From: Polynucleobacter sp. AP-Titi-500A-B4
GTDB lineage: Bacteria; Pseudomonadota; Gammaproteobacteria; Burkholderiales; Burkholderiaceae
DNA length: 64,000 nt
NCBI RefSeq assembly: GCF_018688095.1
Contig: NZ_CP061311.1
Span: 866,861 to 930,860 of the forward strand
Reading direction: 5' to 3'
The notes below the pieces were generated by a model, which saw only the letters and a program-made list of their open reading frames with translations, was not told the origin of the DNA and did no database searches. This document shows positions 51,806 through 60,588 of the stretch, one piece after another. A program made the position numbers and the translations under genes. Within the stretch, counting starts at the first letter, position 1; the number at the start of each line of letters is the position of its first letter.

Positions 51806-52342
51806 TCAATTTCCAGATGAATTTCTGGTGCCAAAAAGTAGAGTGACAATGTTTTCTTTGCCCATGATCATGACGGTAGCTGTGAAAATCAGATATGGCC
51901 ATACGATTAACCAATAAACAATCGCCATGGCCAGTACATGCAGCGGATCAGCTTGGCCAAAGGCTGTCATAGACACGAAAAAGTTTTTTCCATGGATGGC
52001 ACCATCTATTCCCGCCTCGAGATAGTTGAGTGCCAGCACGATGACAAGATAAAAGAAAGACTGCGTAACTAGTGATCTCAAAATGCCATGATGCTTACTA
52101 ACTTTAATAGGGTAGATGGCTTGGCCAATCAACATAAATTTTGCAGAGATCGCCCCCTTTACGAGCGCCAGCCCAAAAGGGGTTAGTGGAATAGGGCGTT
52201 CATGAAGCGCTGTAACAGCTAAAAAAGTCAGCGAACAGAACCATACTCCAAAATAGATAGAAAGCGACATTGCCTTTTTCACTTCTTCTATCAATCCCTG
52301 CTTGAAGTTGTGCCTTACCTGTGGAGCAGTAGGAGTAGTCAT
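51806..52342 (-). CDS. Four-helix integral membrane protein
   Basis: I do not recognise this 178-residue protein. Four strongly hydrophobic segments (residues about 26-48, 57-77, 88-108 and 133-160) suggest a four-helix inner-membrane protein with a cytosolic, charged N-terminus. It starts 12 bp downstream of the U32 peptidase gene and is directly followed by the outer-membrane transporter-like gene, so the three may be cotranscribed on the minus strand. Confidence 0.7.
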   Translation of the reverse strand: MTTPTAPQVRHNFKQGLIEEVKKAMSLSIYFGVWFCSLTFLAVTALHERPIPLTPFGLALVKGAISAKFMLIGQAIYPIKVSKHHGILRSLVTQSFFYLVIVLALNYLEAGIDGAIHGKNFFVSMTAFGQADPLHVLAMAIVYWLIVWPYLIFTATVMIMGKENIVTLLFGTRNSSGN

Positions 52343-52354
52343 AAAAATTCAGTG

Positions 52355-53674
52355 TTAAGCATTACAACAAGATTCACCGTTAGAGCAAGCACCTGCGGCT
52401 TCTGCTGGGGCGGGTTCATTGGTGTAGCGTGCAATATAGGCTTTCTTGCCTTTTAGTGGACACTTGATCCAAACAAAGTGACCTGATCCTGGGGCAACAG
52501 TAATTGACTCACCAGCCATATTCCACATAGCATCGAGAACAAGATCTTGATTGCCTTGAGGTTCAATGACTTCGAGCTTATCACCTACGGAGAAACGATT
52601 TTTGACATCTACCTTGACTCGACCATTGACTTGATCGAGCTCCAAGGTTTCGCCAACATAGAGACTTCTACCGGAAAGGGAGTAGCCGCGCATATAGAGC
52701 TGGTATTCCTTGTCATGATGACGTTCATAAAAGCCATCGGTATAACCACGATTCGCTAGACCCTCGAGGTTGCCTAGCAAGCTTGTGTCGAAGGGTCTGC
52801 CAGCAACTGCGTCATCAATCGCTGAACGATAGGCTTGGACGGTGCGTGATACATAATAAGGGGACTTAGTGCGCCCTTCAATCTTGAAAGAGTCAACACC
52901 CATCTTAGTGAGTCTTTCGATATGCTCAACAGCACGTAAGTCTTTCGAGTTCATGATGTAGGTGCCGTGCTCATCCTCTTCCATCGGCATCAATTCATCT
53001 GGACGACGAGCCTCTTGAAGTAAAACAACATCACCACTAGAAGTTTGCTGCCCTGGTTTAACTTTGTAATCCCAACGGCAGGCATTGGTGCAAGCACCCT
53101 GGTTGGAATCACGGTGAGACATATAGCCAGACAGCAGGCAGCGTCCAGAATAGGCAATACATAAGGCGCCGTGTACAAATACTTCAAGTTCCATTTCCGG
53201 ACAGTCTTGACGAACTTCTTCAATTTCATCAAAAGACAGTTCACGTGAAAGAATTACTCTGCTGATACCAACTGAGCGCCAAAACTTAGCGGAGGCACCA
53301 TTAACAGTATTGGCTTGTACTGATAAATGAATTGGCATATCAGGCCACGCTTCTCTGGCCATCATGATCAAACCTGGATCAGACATGATGAGAGCATCGG
53401 GTTTAAGCGCCACCACAGGTGACATATCCCGAATATAAGTGCGGGTTTTGCCGCCGTGTGGCAGCAAGTTGGAAACTAGATAAAACTTCTTACCCAAATC
53501 GTGTGCAGTATCAATGCCTTGTTTGAGAACTTCCATTTTTCCGAAGTCATTATTGCGAACACGCAAGGAATAACGAGGCTGACCAGCATAGATAGCATCT
53601 GCTCCAAAATCAAAAGCAGTTTCGAGCATTTGCAGGCTACCCGCAGGGGCTAGGAGTTCAGGCATTTTCATCAT
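52355..53674 (-). CDS. U32 peptidase-family protein (TrhP/YegQ-like)
   Basis: The 439-residue protein has the peptidase U32 core: PELLAPAGSLQMLETAFDFGADAIYAG at the N-terminus (quoted as PELLAPAGSLQMLETAF), with HGALCIAYSGRCLLSGYMSHRDSNQG ACTNACRW around the iron-sulfur cysteines, given here as GALCIAYSGRCLLSG and GACTNACRW. In E. coli YegQ (TrhP) is required for prephenate-dependent 5-hydroxyuridine formation in tRNA. A short Cys-rich tail (SNGESCCNA) ends the protein. Peptidase activity is doubtful for this subgroup. Confidence 0.85.
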   Translation of the reverse strand: MMKMPELLAPAGSLQMLETAFDFGADAIYAGQPRYSLRVRNNDFGKMEVLKQGIDTAHDLGKKFYLVSNLLPHGGKTRTYIRDMSPVVALKPDALIMSDPGLIMMAREAWPDMPIHLSVQANTVNGASAKFWRSVGISRVILSRELSFDEIEEVRQDCPEMELEVFVHGALCIAYSGRCLLSGYMSHRDSNQGACTNACRWDYKVKPGQQTSSGDVVLLQEARRPDELMPMEEDEHGTYIMNSKDLRAVEHIERLTKMGVDSFKIEGRTKSPYYVSRTVQAYRSAIDDAVAGRPFDTSLLGNLEGLANRGYTDGFYERHHDKEYQLYMRGYSLSGRSLYVGETLELDQVNGRVKVDVKNRFSVGDKLEVIEPQGNQDLVLDAMWNMAGESITVAPGSGHFVWIKCPLKGKKAYIARYTNEPAPAEAAGACSNGESCCNA

Positions 53675-53719
53675 GGGGCTATTTTAATGCCTGCTTTACC
53701 CATTTGCTTATAGATCAAT

Positions 53720-53756
53720 CCCCCTAAATTAGGTCGAATCAGCCTAATTTAGGGGG
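53720..53756. repeat. 14-bp perfect inverted repeat
   Basis: CCCCCTAAATTAGG (53720-53733) and CCTAATTTAGGGGG (53743-53756) form a 14-bp stem with a 9-nt spacer. It lies between the fumarylacetoacetase-family gene and the U32 gene, both read on minus. No T-run follows on either strand, so it is not a standard terminator. It may be an operator or a transcript-stabilising hairpin. Confidence 0.65.
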
Positions 53757-53776
53757 TATTTCAAATGCTGGGTAAT

Positions 53777-54646
53777 TTATTCGTCAGCTATGGTGTTGCG
53801 TAAGATGCCAATCGATTCGATTTCAATCTCACAGATATCACCAGGTTTCATGAAAACAGGAGGCGTTCTAGCGTAACCAACGCCAGCAGGGGTCCCGGTA
53901 ATCACGACATCACCAGGCTCTAAAGTCATGCACTCAGTAATAAGAACAATGGTCTCTGCAATGCCCCAAAGAAAATCTTTAGTGTTGGCGTTTTGCATCA
54001 CTTGACCATTTAAGCGTGACTGAATATTGAGTCCGTGGCATCCAACTGGAAGTTCGTCAGGTGTCACTAGCCATGGACCAAATGCACCGGTTTGATCAAA
54101 ATTCTTACCAATAGTCCACTGGGTTGTTTTACGTTGATAGTCGCGAATACTGCCATCGTTAAAGATGCTGTAACCAGCGACACAATCTAAGGCGTTGTCT
54201 AAGGTGAGATTGCGCGCTTTTTTACCAACAATAAAAGCTAACTCAGCTTCGTAATCCAGTTTGTCAGAAACCTTGGGTCGCACGATAGGGCTCAAATGTG
54301 CAGTCATTGAGCTCGGCCCACGCATAAAAAAACTCGGGTACTCAGGTCTTGCATTCCCGCCTTCTTTTGCATGGTCAGCGTAGTTCAGACCCATGCATAC
54401 AATTTTTCCTGGTCTTTCAATTGGCACCTTGAAAGTAATTCCACTCATTTTTCCGGTAACGGCATTGGGATTGCTAATAGCTTTTGCAGCTCGATCCATC
54501 ATTTCTTTAGAGATAATCATGTCTTGCAAATGATTAGGAATTTGTGGGTCTGTCGCACTCAAATCAATATAGGTATCTGAGCTGCCTTTTGTGAGAGCGC
54601 CAACCCCCTCATATCCATTCGGACCCTTAAAGCCAAATAGCCTCAT
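53777..54646 (-). CDS. Fumarylacetoacetate hydrolase family protein
   Basis: The 289-residue protein is an FAH-family metalloenzyme. Its C-terminal core contains IVCMGLNYADHAKEGG, DYEAELAFIVGKKA, YSIFNDGSIRDYQRKT and GDVVITGTPAGVGYARTPP, the expected metal- and substrate-site segments. Family members cleave C-C bonds of 2,4-diketo acids or hydrate related compounds. The N-terminal extension (~70 residues) is typical. The substrate is unknown. It diverges from the ThDP-enzyme gene across about 180 bp. Confidence 0.9.
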   Translation of the reverse strand: MRLFGFKGPNGYEGVGALTKGSSDTYIDLSATDPQIPNHLQDMIISKEMMDRAAKAISNPNAVTGKMSGITFKVPIERPGKIVCMGLNYADHAKEGGNARPEYPSFFMRGPSSMTAHLSPIVRPKVSDKLDYEAELAFIVGKKARNLTLDNALDCVAGYSIFNDGSIRDYQRKTTQWTIGKNFDQTGAFGPWLVTPDELPVGCHGLNIQSRLNGQVMQNANTKDFLWGIAETIVLITECMTLEPGDVVITGTPAGVGYARTPPVFMKPGDICEIEIESIGILRNTIADE

Positions 54647-54824
54647 AACAATGTCTCCAATTTGATTGGTTTATTTATAGCCAGTTCCCGAAGTATATGT
54701 CAGTCTTAATCAGCCTAAAGGGCGGCCGTATGAGAGCTTCTCAGCGCCATGGTCCATTAAAGTGTGATAACTTTCCGTTAGGAACTCATGAAGATCACCA
54801 CTAATAAGAAAGTATAAAAACATC
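54647..54824. promoter_or_regulatory. Divergent intergenic region
   Basis: This 178-bp gap separates the divergent FAH-family and ThDP-enzyme genes, so it must hold at least two promoters. I see no convincing -10/-35 pair, long inverted repeat or riboswitch-like structure. Confidence 0.3.
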
Positions 54825-56483
54825 ATGGAGACACCAAGCCAGTCGCTTAATGGCGGCCAGATTCTGGCAAATGCATTGGTAAGACAGGGTGTAGAGATTG
54901 CTTTTGGTGTTCCTGGTGAGAGTTTTCTGCCTTTATTAAATGGTCTGGTAGATCATCCCAAGTTTCGCTTCATTACCTGCCGGCAAGAAGGCGGTGCAGC
55001 TTATATGGCTGAAGCCTATGCAAAGTTGACTGGACAGCCTGGTGTATTGATGGTCACGCGTGGGCCAGGTGCATCCAATGCCATGATTGGTATGCATACC
55101 GCTTATCAAGATTCAACCCCGATGGTCTTGTTAGTCGGACAAGTTGGCACTGATATGGTCGAACGTGAAGCGTTTCAAGAAATTGACTATCGCCGTATGT
55201 ATTCTGAATGTGCAAAGTGGGTAGGCAGTATTGATCGCGTAGATCGCATTGATGAATTTGTTTCTCATGCCTTTCATGTGGCGCAAGCAGGACGTAAGGG
55301 TCCGGTAGTTTTAGCTTTACCAGAAGACGTGCTCTATATGGCTGGACAAGAAAAGCCTGTTAAGCCGGCACACATTATTCAGCCAGGTTTGGATGGCAAT
55401 GTATTTCATCAGGCCATGCGCGCATTTGCTGCTGCTCAAAAGCCGATGATTATTGCCGGTGGGGGCAATTGGAATGGTGCTGCTTGTGAAGCCTTGCGAA
55501 GTTGGGCTAACAAAGAGGGTGTGCCGGTAGCTACCAGTTTTCGCTCTCAAGATGTCATTGATAACCTAGATCCTGCATTTGCTGGAGATTTAGGGATTGG
55601 CGCGAACCCAGCCTTAGTGAAACGCATTCAAGAGGCAGATGTTCTTTTAGTCATTGGTGAACGCTTAGGTGAGATGACCACAGCGGGTTACAGCATATTG
55701 AGTGTTCCGCAGACTAAAGGCACCTTAATTCATGTGCTCTCAGGATCAGAAGAGTTGGGTCGTGTATATCGTCCTGACTTTGCCCTCAATTGCAGCCCAG
55801 AACATTTCTGCACGGCATTGAATTCCGTACAAATGGATACGAGCTATAACCCCGAAGCCATGAAGGCAGCGCATGCTGAGTATTTGGCTTTCTCAAGTCC
55901 AGTGACGGTGCCTGGTGATATGCAATTGGCCTACATCATGAGCTCTCTTCCCGGGTCAATCCCACGTGATGCCATTATCACGAATGGCGCTGGTAATTTT
56001 GCAACCTGGGTCCATCGCTTTTATCCCTATGGACCATATAAAACGCAGTTGGCGCCTGCGAACGGTTCTATGGGCTACGGTCTACCAGCAGCAATTGCGG
56101 CCAAGATTGCCAGCCCTGAAAAAGTTGCTATTGCAGTTTGTGGTGATGGTGATTTCATGATGAATTGCCAAGAATTGGCAACGGCTGCGCGTTATGAGGC
56201 TTATCCAATCGTGTTTGTCGTTAATAACAGCATGCTGGGAACGATACGCATGCATCAAGAAAGAGAATTTAACTCGCGCGTAATTGCTACTGGCTTAACC
56301 AATCCAGATTTTGTGAAGTTTGCAGATAGCTTTGGAATGCCTGGCTTCAGAATTAGCAAAACCGAAGAATTTGCCCCTGCATTTGCAAAAGCACTGGCAA
56401 GCAAGAAGGGCGCTTTAATTGAAATCGTGCTCGATCAAGAAGTGATTTCACCAAGCAAACTGCTATCTCAATTGGGAAAGTAA
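54825..56483 (+). CDS. Thiamine-diphosphate-dependent enzyme (acetolactate synthase-like)
   Basis: This 552-residue protein has the three-domain ThDP fold. The N-terminal part has GVPGESFLPLLNGL and the catalytic glutamate in CRQEGGAAYMAEAYAK. The C-terminal part has the ThDP/Mg motif CGDGDFMMNCQELATAARYE followed by VVNNSM. It resembles the acetolactate synthase/benzoylformate decarboxylase family, with no regulatory small subunit next door, so a catabolic role is more likely than valine/isoleucine synthesis. The reaction is not decided by sequence. Confidence 0.85.
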   Translation: METPSQSLNGGQILANALVRQGVEIAFGVPGESFLPLLNGLVDHPKFRFITCRQEGGAAYMAEAYAKLTGQPGVLMVTRGPGASNAMIGMHTAYQDSTPMVLLVGQVGTDMVEREAFQEIDYRRMYSECAKWVGSIDRVDRIDEFVSHAFHVAQAGRKGPVVLALPEDVLYMAGQEKPVKPAHIIQPGLDGNVFHQAMRAFAAAQKPMIIAGGGNWNGAACEALRSWANKEGVPVATSFRSQDVIDNLDPAFAGDLGIGANPALVKRIQEADVLLVIGERLGEMTTAGYSILSVPQTKGTLIHVLSGSEELGRVYRPDFALNCSPEHFCTALNSVQMDTSYNPEAMKAAHAEYLAFSSPVTVPGDMQLAYIMSSLPGSIPRDAIITNGAGNFATWVHRFYPYGPYKTQLAPANGSMGYGLPAAIAAKIASPEKVAIAVCGDGDFMMNCQELATAARYEAYPIVFVVNNSMLGTIRMHQEREFNSRVIATGLTNPDFVKFADSFGMPGFRISKTEEFAPAFAKALASKKGALIEIVLDQEVISPSKLLSQLGK

Positions 56484-56520
56484 AAGACAAATTGATAGGG
56501 TGAGAAAAAAAAGACAATAA

Positions 56521-56544
56521 AAAAGAGGAGCATCGCTCCTCTTT
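56521..56544. terminator. Bidirectional rho-independent terminator
   Basis: AAAAGAGGAG and CTCCTCTTTT form a 10-bp stem with a 4-5-nt loop. The minus-strand T-run is stronger. It lies between the ThDP-enzyme gene and the convergent Bug gene. Confidence 0.9.
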
Positions 56545-56564
56545 TCCTTAAGAAGGCCAGAAAG

Positions 56565-57593
56565 TTAATCTACTTTTGCTCCAGAGTCTTTTACAACCTT
56601 AGTCCACTTAGTGATTTCATTTCTAATGAAAGTTGAAAACTGAGCGGGAGTATTACCAACTGGTTGAGCGCCCATAGCAAGATACTTTTCTCTGACTGAG
56701 GGACTGTTGATTGCAGCCATCAAAGTAGCGCTGTCTTTATTCAAAATATCGGCGGGCATATTCGCAGGACCAACCACGCCAAACCAAGAAGTTGCTTCAT
56801 AGCCGGGTAAGTTCGCCGCTTCTGCAATGGTTGGTAGATCTGGAAATGCTGGGGAGCGTTTAGCACTGGTTACTGCCAATGCTTTTAGACGGCCAGCACG
56901 AATGTAATTAATTGAAGAAGGTAGGTTATCAAACATGATGTCAACGTTACCTGCCATTAAATCGGTAACTGCTGGAGGGCTTCCTTTATATGGCAGGTGA
57001 ACCATATAGGTTTTGGTCATCGACTTAAAGAGTTCGCCAGCCATGTGGATTGAAGTGCCATTACCGCTAGAGGCCATATTGACCTTGCCTGGATTGGCTT
57101 TAGCATATGCAATCAAATCATTCACGCTATTAATGTTGTTCTTAGCGGCGAACTCTGGATTCAGCACCAATACATTAGGTAACTCAGCCACTAAGGTAAT
57201 AGGCGTGAAATCCTTAATAGGATCAAATGGTAATTTGCCGCCACCTTGAGTGTAGAGAGGTAAGTTAATGCCATGGGTTCCCACGGATGCCATGAGCCAG
57301 GTATAGCCATCAGGAGCGGATTTAGAAACAATCTCAGCACCAATATTGCCACCTGCGCCTGGCTTATTGTCGATCACGACATTCCACTTGGCTGTATTAA
57401 GGAGCTCATTTTGAAGTGGCCTAGCAATATTGTCCGTTGCGCCACCTGCAGGAAAAGGGACAATGAAGCGTATTGGCTTATTCGGGTAATCGGATTGCGC
57501 AAAAGAAACTTGTGCGCCACCAAATAAGGCCGCCACCATGACGAAAAATTGAATTAAGCGGATAAGTGCTTTAAATAAACCACTTTGAATCAT
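56565..57593 (-). CDS. Tripartite tricarboxylate transporter substrate-binding protein (Bug family)
   Basis: The 342-residue periplasmic binding protein has a signal peptide (hydrophobic core LIQFFVMVAALFGG, cleavage after FAQ, about residue 33). The mature domain begins YPNKPIRFIVPFPAGGATDNIAR, quoted in parts YPNKPIRFIVPFPAGG and GGATDNIAR, the hallmark of the TctC/Bug family. Bug proteins bind small carboxylates. No TctA or TctB gene is next to it, so it is an orphan binding protein, as is common in betaproteobacteria. It is convergent with the ThDP-enzyme gene. Confidence 0.9.
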   Translation of the reverse strand: MIQSGLFKALIRLIQFFVMVAALFGGAQVSFAQSDYPNKPIRFIVPFPAGGATDNIARPLQNELLNTAKWNVVIDNKPGAGGNIGAEIVSKSAPDGYTWLMASVGTHGINLPLYTQGGGKLPFDPIKDFTPITLVAELPNVLVLNPEFAAKNNINSVNDLIAYAKANPGKVNMASSGNGTSIHMAGELFKSMTKTYMVHLPYKGSPPAVTDLMAGNVDIMFDNLPSSINYIRAGRLKALAVTSAKRSPAFPDLPTIAEAANLPGYEATSWFGVVGPANMPADILNKDSATLMAAINSPSVREKYLAMGAQPVGNTPAQFSTFIRNEITKWTKVVKDSGAKVD

Positions 57594-57783
57594 TGCTATC
57601 TCCTGTTTATTAGAATCATTCTGGCGATGATTTTTAATAGTTCAATTTAAGCACAAGAGGGCAAATAGAGGGGCTAAATATGAAAAAGGGCCTAAATCTC
57701 TACAGACCCTCACATATTTGACCGCTCATCCTGGGGCACCAAGAAGCCTCAAAACCACCTTTGAGCGTTTTTTCATTTGAGCA

Positions 57784-58065
57784 TTACTTTTGAGATTTCT
57801 GTTTACGCTTGTAGATGATCCAGGCCGTATTGATTCCCGTGATGACCATAATTGGCCAGAGTGGGGTACAAACCATAATCCAAAAAATACGACCATCTAG
57901 AGGTGAGGTTTGATCAGAGTCCTTTGCCTTCTGAGGCCCTTCACTAAATAAGTGTCGTTTTGAGTAAGTGGCAAAACCAAAGCTTGCGCCAAAGATGAGG
58001 AAAAGGCAGATAAAAGTGTATGCACTTATCATTTTTAATCTTAGGTAAGATTGTTTGAATTTCAT
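57784..58065 (-). CDS. Small two-helix membrane protein
   Basis: I do not recognise this 93-residue protein. It has two hydrophobic segments (residues about 17-36 and 66-86), a basic N-terminus and a basic C-terminus (KRKQKSQK). The start is uncertain: ATG codons at 58065 and 58032 both work, and a TTG lies further upstream. No ribosome-binding site stands out. It lies alone between the Bug gene and the tRNA-Asn terminator. Confidence 0.6.
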   Translation of the reverse strand: MKFKQSYLRLKMISAYTFICLFLIFGASFGFATYSKRHLFSEGPQKAKDSDQTSPLDGRIFWIMVCTPLWPIMVITGINTAWIIYKRKQKSQK

Positions 58066-58167
58066 CTTACATGAGGTTTTCAATACATTTAATCTAATTT
58101 TTCCCTATTCCAAATAATTGCCAATTTCTGATGAATTCTCCAAATTGATGCACTTTCCTGCCAAAGA

Positions 58168-58203
58168 AAAAACCCTGTAGCTTTATGGGCTTACAGGGTT
58201 TTA
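58168..58203 (-). terminator. Rho-independent terminator for tRNA-Asn
   Basis: AAAACCCTGTA and TACAGGGTTTT form an 11-bp stem with a 12-nt loop. On the minus strand it is followed by TTTTTTCTTT, so it ends the tRNA-Asn transcript. Confidence 0.9.
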
Positions 58204-58206
58204 ATT

Positions 58207-58282
58207 TGGCTCCTCGACCTGGGCTCGAACCAGGGACCTACGGATTAACAGTCCGGCGCTCTACCGACTGAGCTATCGAGGA
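58207..58282 (-). tRNA. tRNA-Asn (GTT)
   Basis: A 76-nt cloverleaf with encoded CCA on the minus strand. Acceptor TCCTCGA pairs with TCGAGGA, anticodon stem CCGGA/TCCGT has loop CTGTTAA (anticodon GTT), and the T arm contains GGTTCGAGCC. Its 5' end is 22 bp from the thiD start. Confidence 0.97.
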
Positions 58283-58303
58283 ATAAGCCGATATTATAGC
58301 AAG

Positions 58304-59185
58304 ATGCGATCACTACTTCCTACATCCGTACAGATCCCCAAAGTACTGACCATTGCTGGCTCTGACAGTGGTGGTGGGGCGGGGCTTCAAGCTGACCTCA
58401 AGGTCATTACAGCCCTTGGCGGCTTTGGGATGTCTGTGATCACGGCGATTACTGCTCAAAATACACTGGGGGTCACGCGTATACAGGACGTTGATCTAGA
58501 TGTTGTCGAAGCTCAAATCGATGCAGTTTTATTGGACATCGGCGCCGATATTGTCAAGATTGGTATGTTGGCAAGCCCAGAAATCGTTCGCACAGTAGCC
58601 AAAGCACTGCGCAAACATGGTGTCAAAAGAATTGTTTTGGACCCAGTGCTGCGTGCTACATCAGGTGCCAGTTTGGGCGGTGATGATACTGCCCAGGCGA
58701 TCATTGCCGAGTTGTTTCCAATAGCAACCCTGGTTACGCCAAACTTAGATGAAGCATCTTTATTGTTGGGTCGCGACCTTACTAGCCCGAATGATTTCAA
58801 ATCTGCTGCACAAGAATTGCTCGATATGGGACCTCAAGCTGTATTGATTAAAGGCGGTCATCTTGATGCAACGCATACACAAATCACTGATTACTTAATG
58901 TGGCGCACGATTGAAGATGGTCTTGAGGTCGTTCAATCGAAAGAGTTCAAACACTATCGTGTTAATACTGCTAATACTCATGGTACCGGCTGTTCGCTTG
59001 CTTCAGCGATTGCCACTTACTTAGCGGGTGGTCATGACCTATCTCACTCAGTTGCTAAAGCAATTGCTTATGTAGAAGCTGGACTGGAAGCGGGGCGCTT
59101 CCTTAGTATTGGCGAGGGACCGGGTCCGCTATGGCATATGCATGATTTCTACCCAACCGCTTTGCCAAAAGAAGATAGCTATTAA
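58304..59185 (+). CDS. thiD: Hydroxymethylpyrimidine (phosphate) kinase
   Basis: ThiD phosphorylates HMP and HMP-P in the pyrimidine branch of thiamine biosynthesis. The 293-residue ribokinase-fold protein has VLTIAGSDSGGGAGLQADLK at residues 14-33 and the C-terminal anion-hole motif NTHGTGCSLASAIATYLA near residues 223-240. It lies on the other strand from the thiC-O-S-G-E operon, about 1.3 kb away. Confidence 0.95.
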   Translation: MRSLLPTSVQIPKVLTIAGSDSGGGAGLQADLKVITALGGFGMSVITAITAQNTLGVTRIQDVDLDVVEAQIDAVLLDIGADIVKIGMLASPEIVRTVAKALRKHGVKRIVLDPVLRATSGASLGGDDTAQAIIAELFPIATLVTPNLDEASLLLGRDLTSPNDFKSAAQELLDMGPQAVLIKGGHLDATHTQITDYLMWRTIEDGLEVVQSKEFKHYRVNTANTHGTGCSLASAIATYLAGGHDLSHSVAKAIAYVEAGLEAGRFLSIGEGPGPLWHMHDFYPTALPKEDSY

Positions 59186-59316
59186 GGACTATTTGTTTCC
59201 TATTTATTGAAAACCTATGCGCATGAGTTTTGCGCACAATTGTTTTTAAAAATTGCATCTAAAACTTAGTTTCGATATTGCTAGTCTATTCCCCATAGAG
59301 GGAATAGGATGGTTGT

Positions 59317-59655
59317 ATGTCCAAGATCTCCCCAAACTACCTGCAATTTTCAAAGTTAGCGCATAAAGTGAACAAGCGTTACAAGATTGCTGACAGCAAA
59401 GAATTATTAGCGCTTGAGGCTGTATTACGAGCCTATGTAGAGCGCGTTGAATTTGCTGTATTAGATCTGATCTTGCTAAATGAAATTGCTTCTCAAGCAA
59501 CTCTTCATTCCATCATGAAGGGCTTGATCATCAAGAAAATGATTAAGACGGAAACCTGTCAGCATGACGGAAGGCGTAAATTATTATTGCCAACAAAGCA
59601 CGGCTTGTCATGGCTTAAAGAAATTTCTGATTTACTAAGCAGTTTTAAAAACTAA
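59317..59655 (+). CDS. Winged-helix (MarR-like) protein
   Basis: This 112-residue protein has a helical, basic N-terminal half and a winged-helix region (VLDLILLNEIASQATLHSIM, then KKMIKTETCQHDGRRKLLLP as the wing) typical of MarR-like regulators. It is shorter than most MarR proteins. The C-terminal ends overlap with thiE by 4 bp, convergent. No ligand or target can be named. Confidence 0.75.
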   Translation: MSKISPNYLQFSKLAHKVNKRYKIADSKELLALEAVLRAYVERVEFAVLDLILLNEIASQATLHSIMKGLIIKKMIKTETCQHDGRRKLLLPTKHGLSWLKEISDLLSSFKN

Positions 59656-60578
59656 GCCTGCATTAGTTCTTGTAAATGCTTCACTGCGGCCTTAGGATCC
59701 TTGGCTTGAGTGAGGGCTCTCACCACTGCGACTGAGCCAACACCACTCTTAGCCACGGCGCGAATGCTATCTTGATCAATGCCGCCAATGGCAACTAATG
59801 GATAGTGACTCATTAACTTTGCGTATTGATACAGTCTTCCAAGGCCTTGCGGGGCTGTTGGCATCTTCTTGAGATTGGTGGGGAATACGGCACCCATCGC
59901 AATGTAGCTAGGGCAATAACGATCTGCAATGGTCAGCTCTGCATAACCATGAGTGCTGATGCCTAAGCGTAATCCCGCTGCTCGAATCTTTTCAAAGTCA
60001 GCCGTTTCTAAATCTTCTTGACCTAAATGCACTCCATAAGCCTGCGCATCTATTGCTTCATCCCAGTAGTCGTTGATAAAGAGGAGGGTTTTACTACCCT
60101 CAACCGCTTTCACCGATTCTTTGATTTGTTTGCGGATTTTGTAGCGATCTTCCGACTTAAAGCGTAGTTGCACCGTTGGAATCTCTGCATCTACCATGCG
60201 TTTTACCCAATCAGCATCAGGCATCACGCCATAAAGGCCTAAGTGCTTTGGGCATTCCTTGAACGCATTGGGATTCATATTGCGAGTCCAGGGCAGTAAA
60301 TCAAACTGCTCTGGCCTGCTTGGCCATTTAAATGGATTGAAGCCGCCGTCATGCAAAGTCATCCGGGACCATGCCTTGCCTAAGACTTTGGCATCAGATT
60401 CGATAAAGCCCATCTCAATAGCAGCAAGAGCGCCAGCGAGTTCGTAAAGATCAGTTGCAGCTTCGTTATCAATCCGTGGCGGTTGAAGACTCATTGAATA
60501 TTGTGGCAATGGAATACAAAGATCATCGGTGCGATGGGCTTGAATAATTTGATCTGCAAGGTCGCGTATGAGACTCAT
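59652..60578 (-). CDS. thiE: Thiamine-phosphate synthase with N-terminal extension
   Basis: ThiE joins the pyrimidine and thiazole moieties to make thiamine phosphate. The C-terminal ~200 residues carry the family motifs IPTVQLRFK, LLFINDYWDEAIDAQAYGVH (substrate and Mg site), GISTHGYAEL, YIAMGAVFPTNLKK and VAIGGI. The first ~105 residues are an extension absent from ordinary ThiE and not similar to ThiD. I start the gene at the ATG preceded by AAGGATAA, giving 308 residues. It follows thiG by 10 bp. Confidence 0.9.
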   Translation of the reverse strand: MSLIRDLADQIIQAHRTDDLCIPLPQYSMSLQPPRIDNEAATDLYELAGALAAIEMGFIESDAKVLGKAWSRMTLHDGGFNPFKWPSRPEQFDLLPWTRNMNPNAFKECPKHLGLYGVMPDADWVKRMVDAEIPTVQLRFKSEDRYKIRKQIKESVKAVEGSKTLLFINDYWDEAIDAQAYGVHLGQEDLETADFEKIRAAGLRLGISTHGYAELTIADRYCPSYIAMGAVFPTNLKKMPTAPQGLGRLYQYAKLMSHYPLVAIGGIDQDSIRAVAKSGVGSVAVVRALTQAKDPKAAVKHLQELMQA

Positions 60579-60588
60579 TGGCTTATCC

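Noticed and set aside
57680..57721. 13-codon plus-strand frame in the gap after the Bug gene
   Set aside because: It is too short to judge, has no clear homologue, and could be chance in an intergenic stretch.
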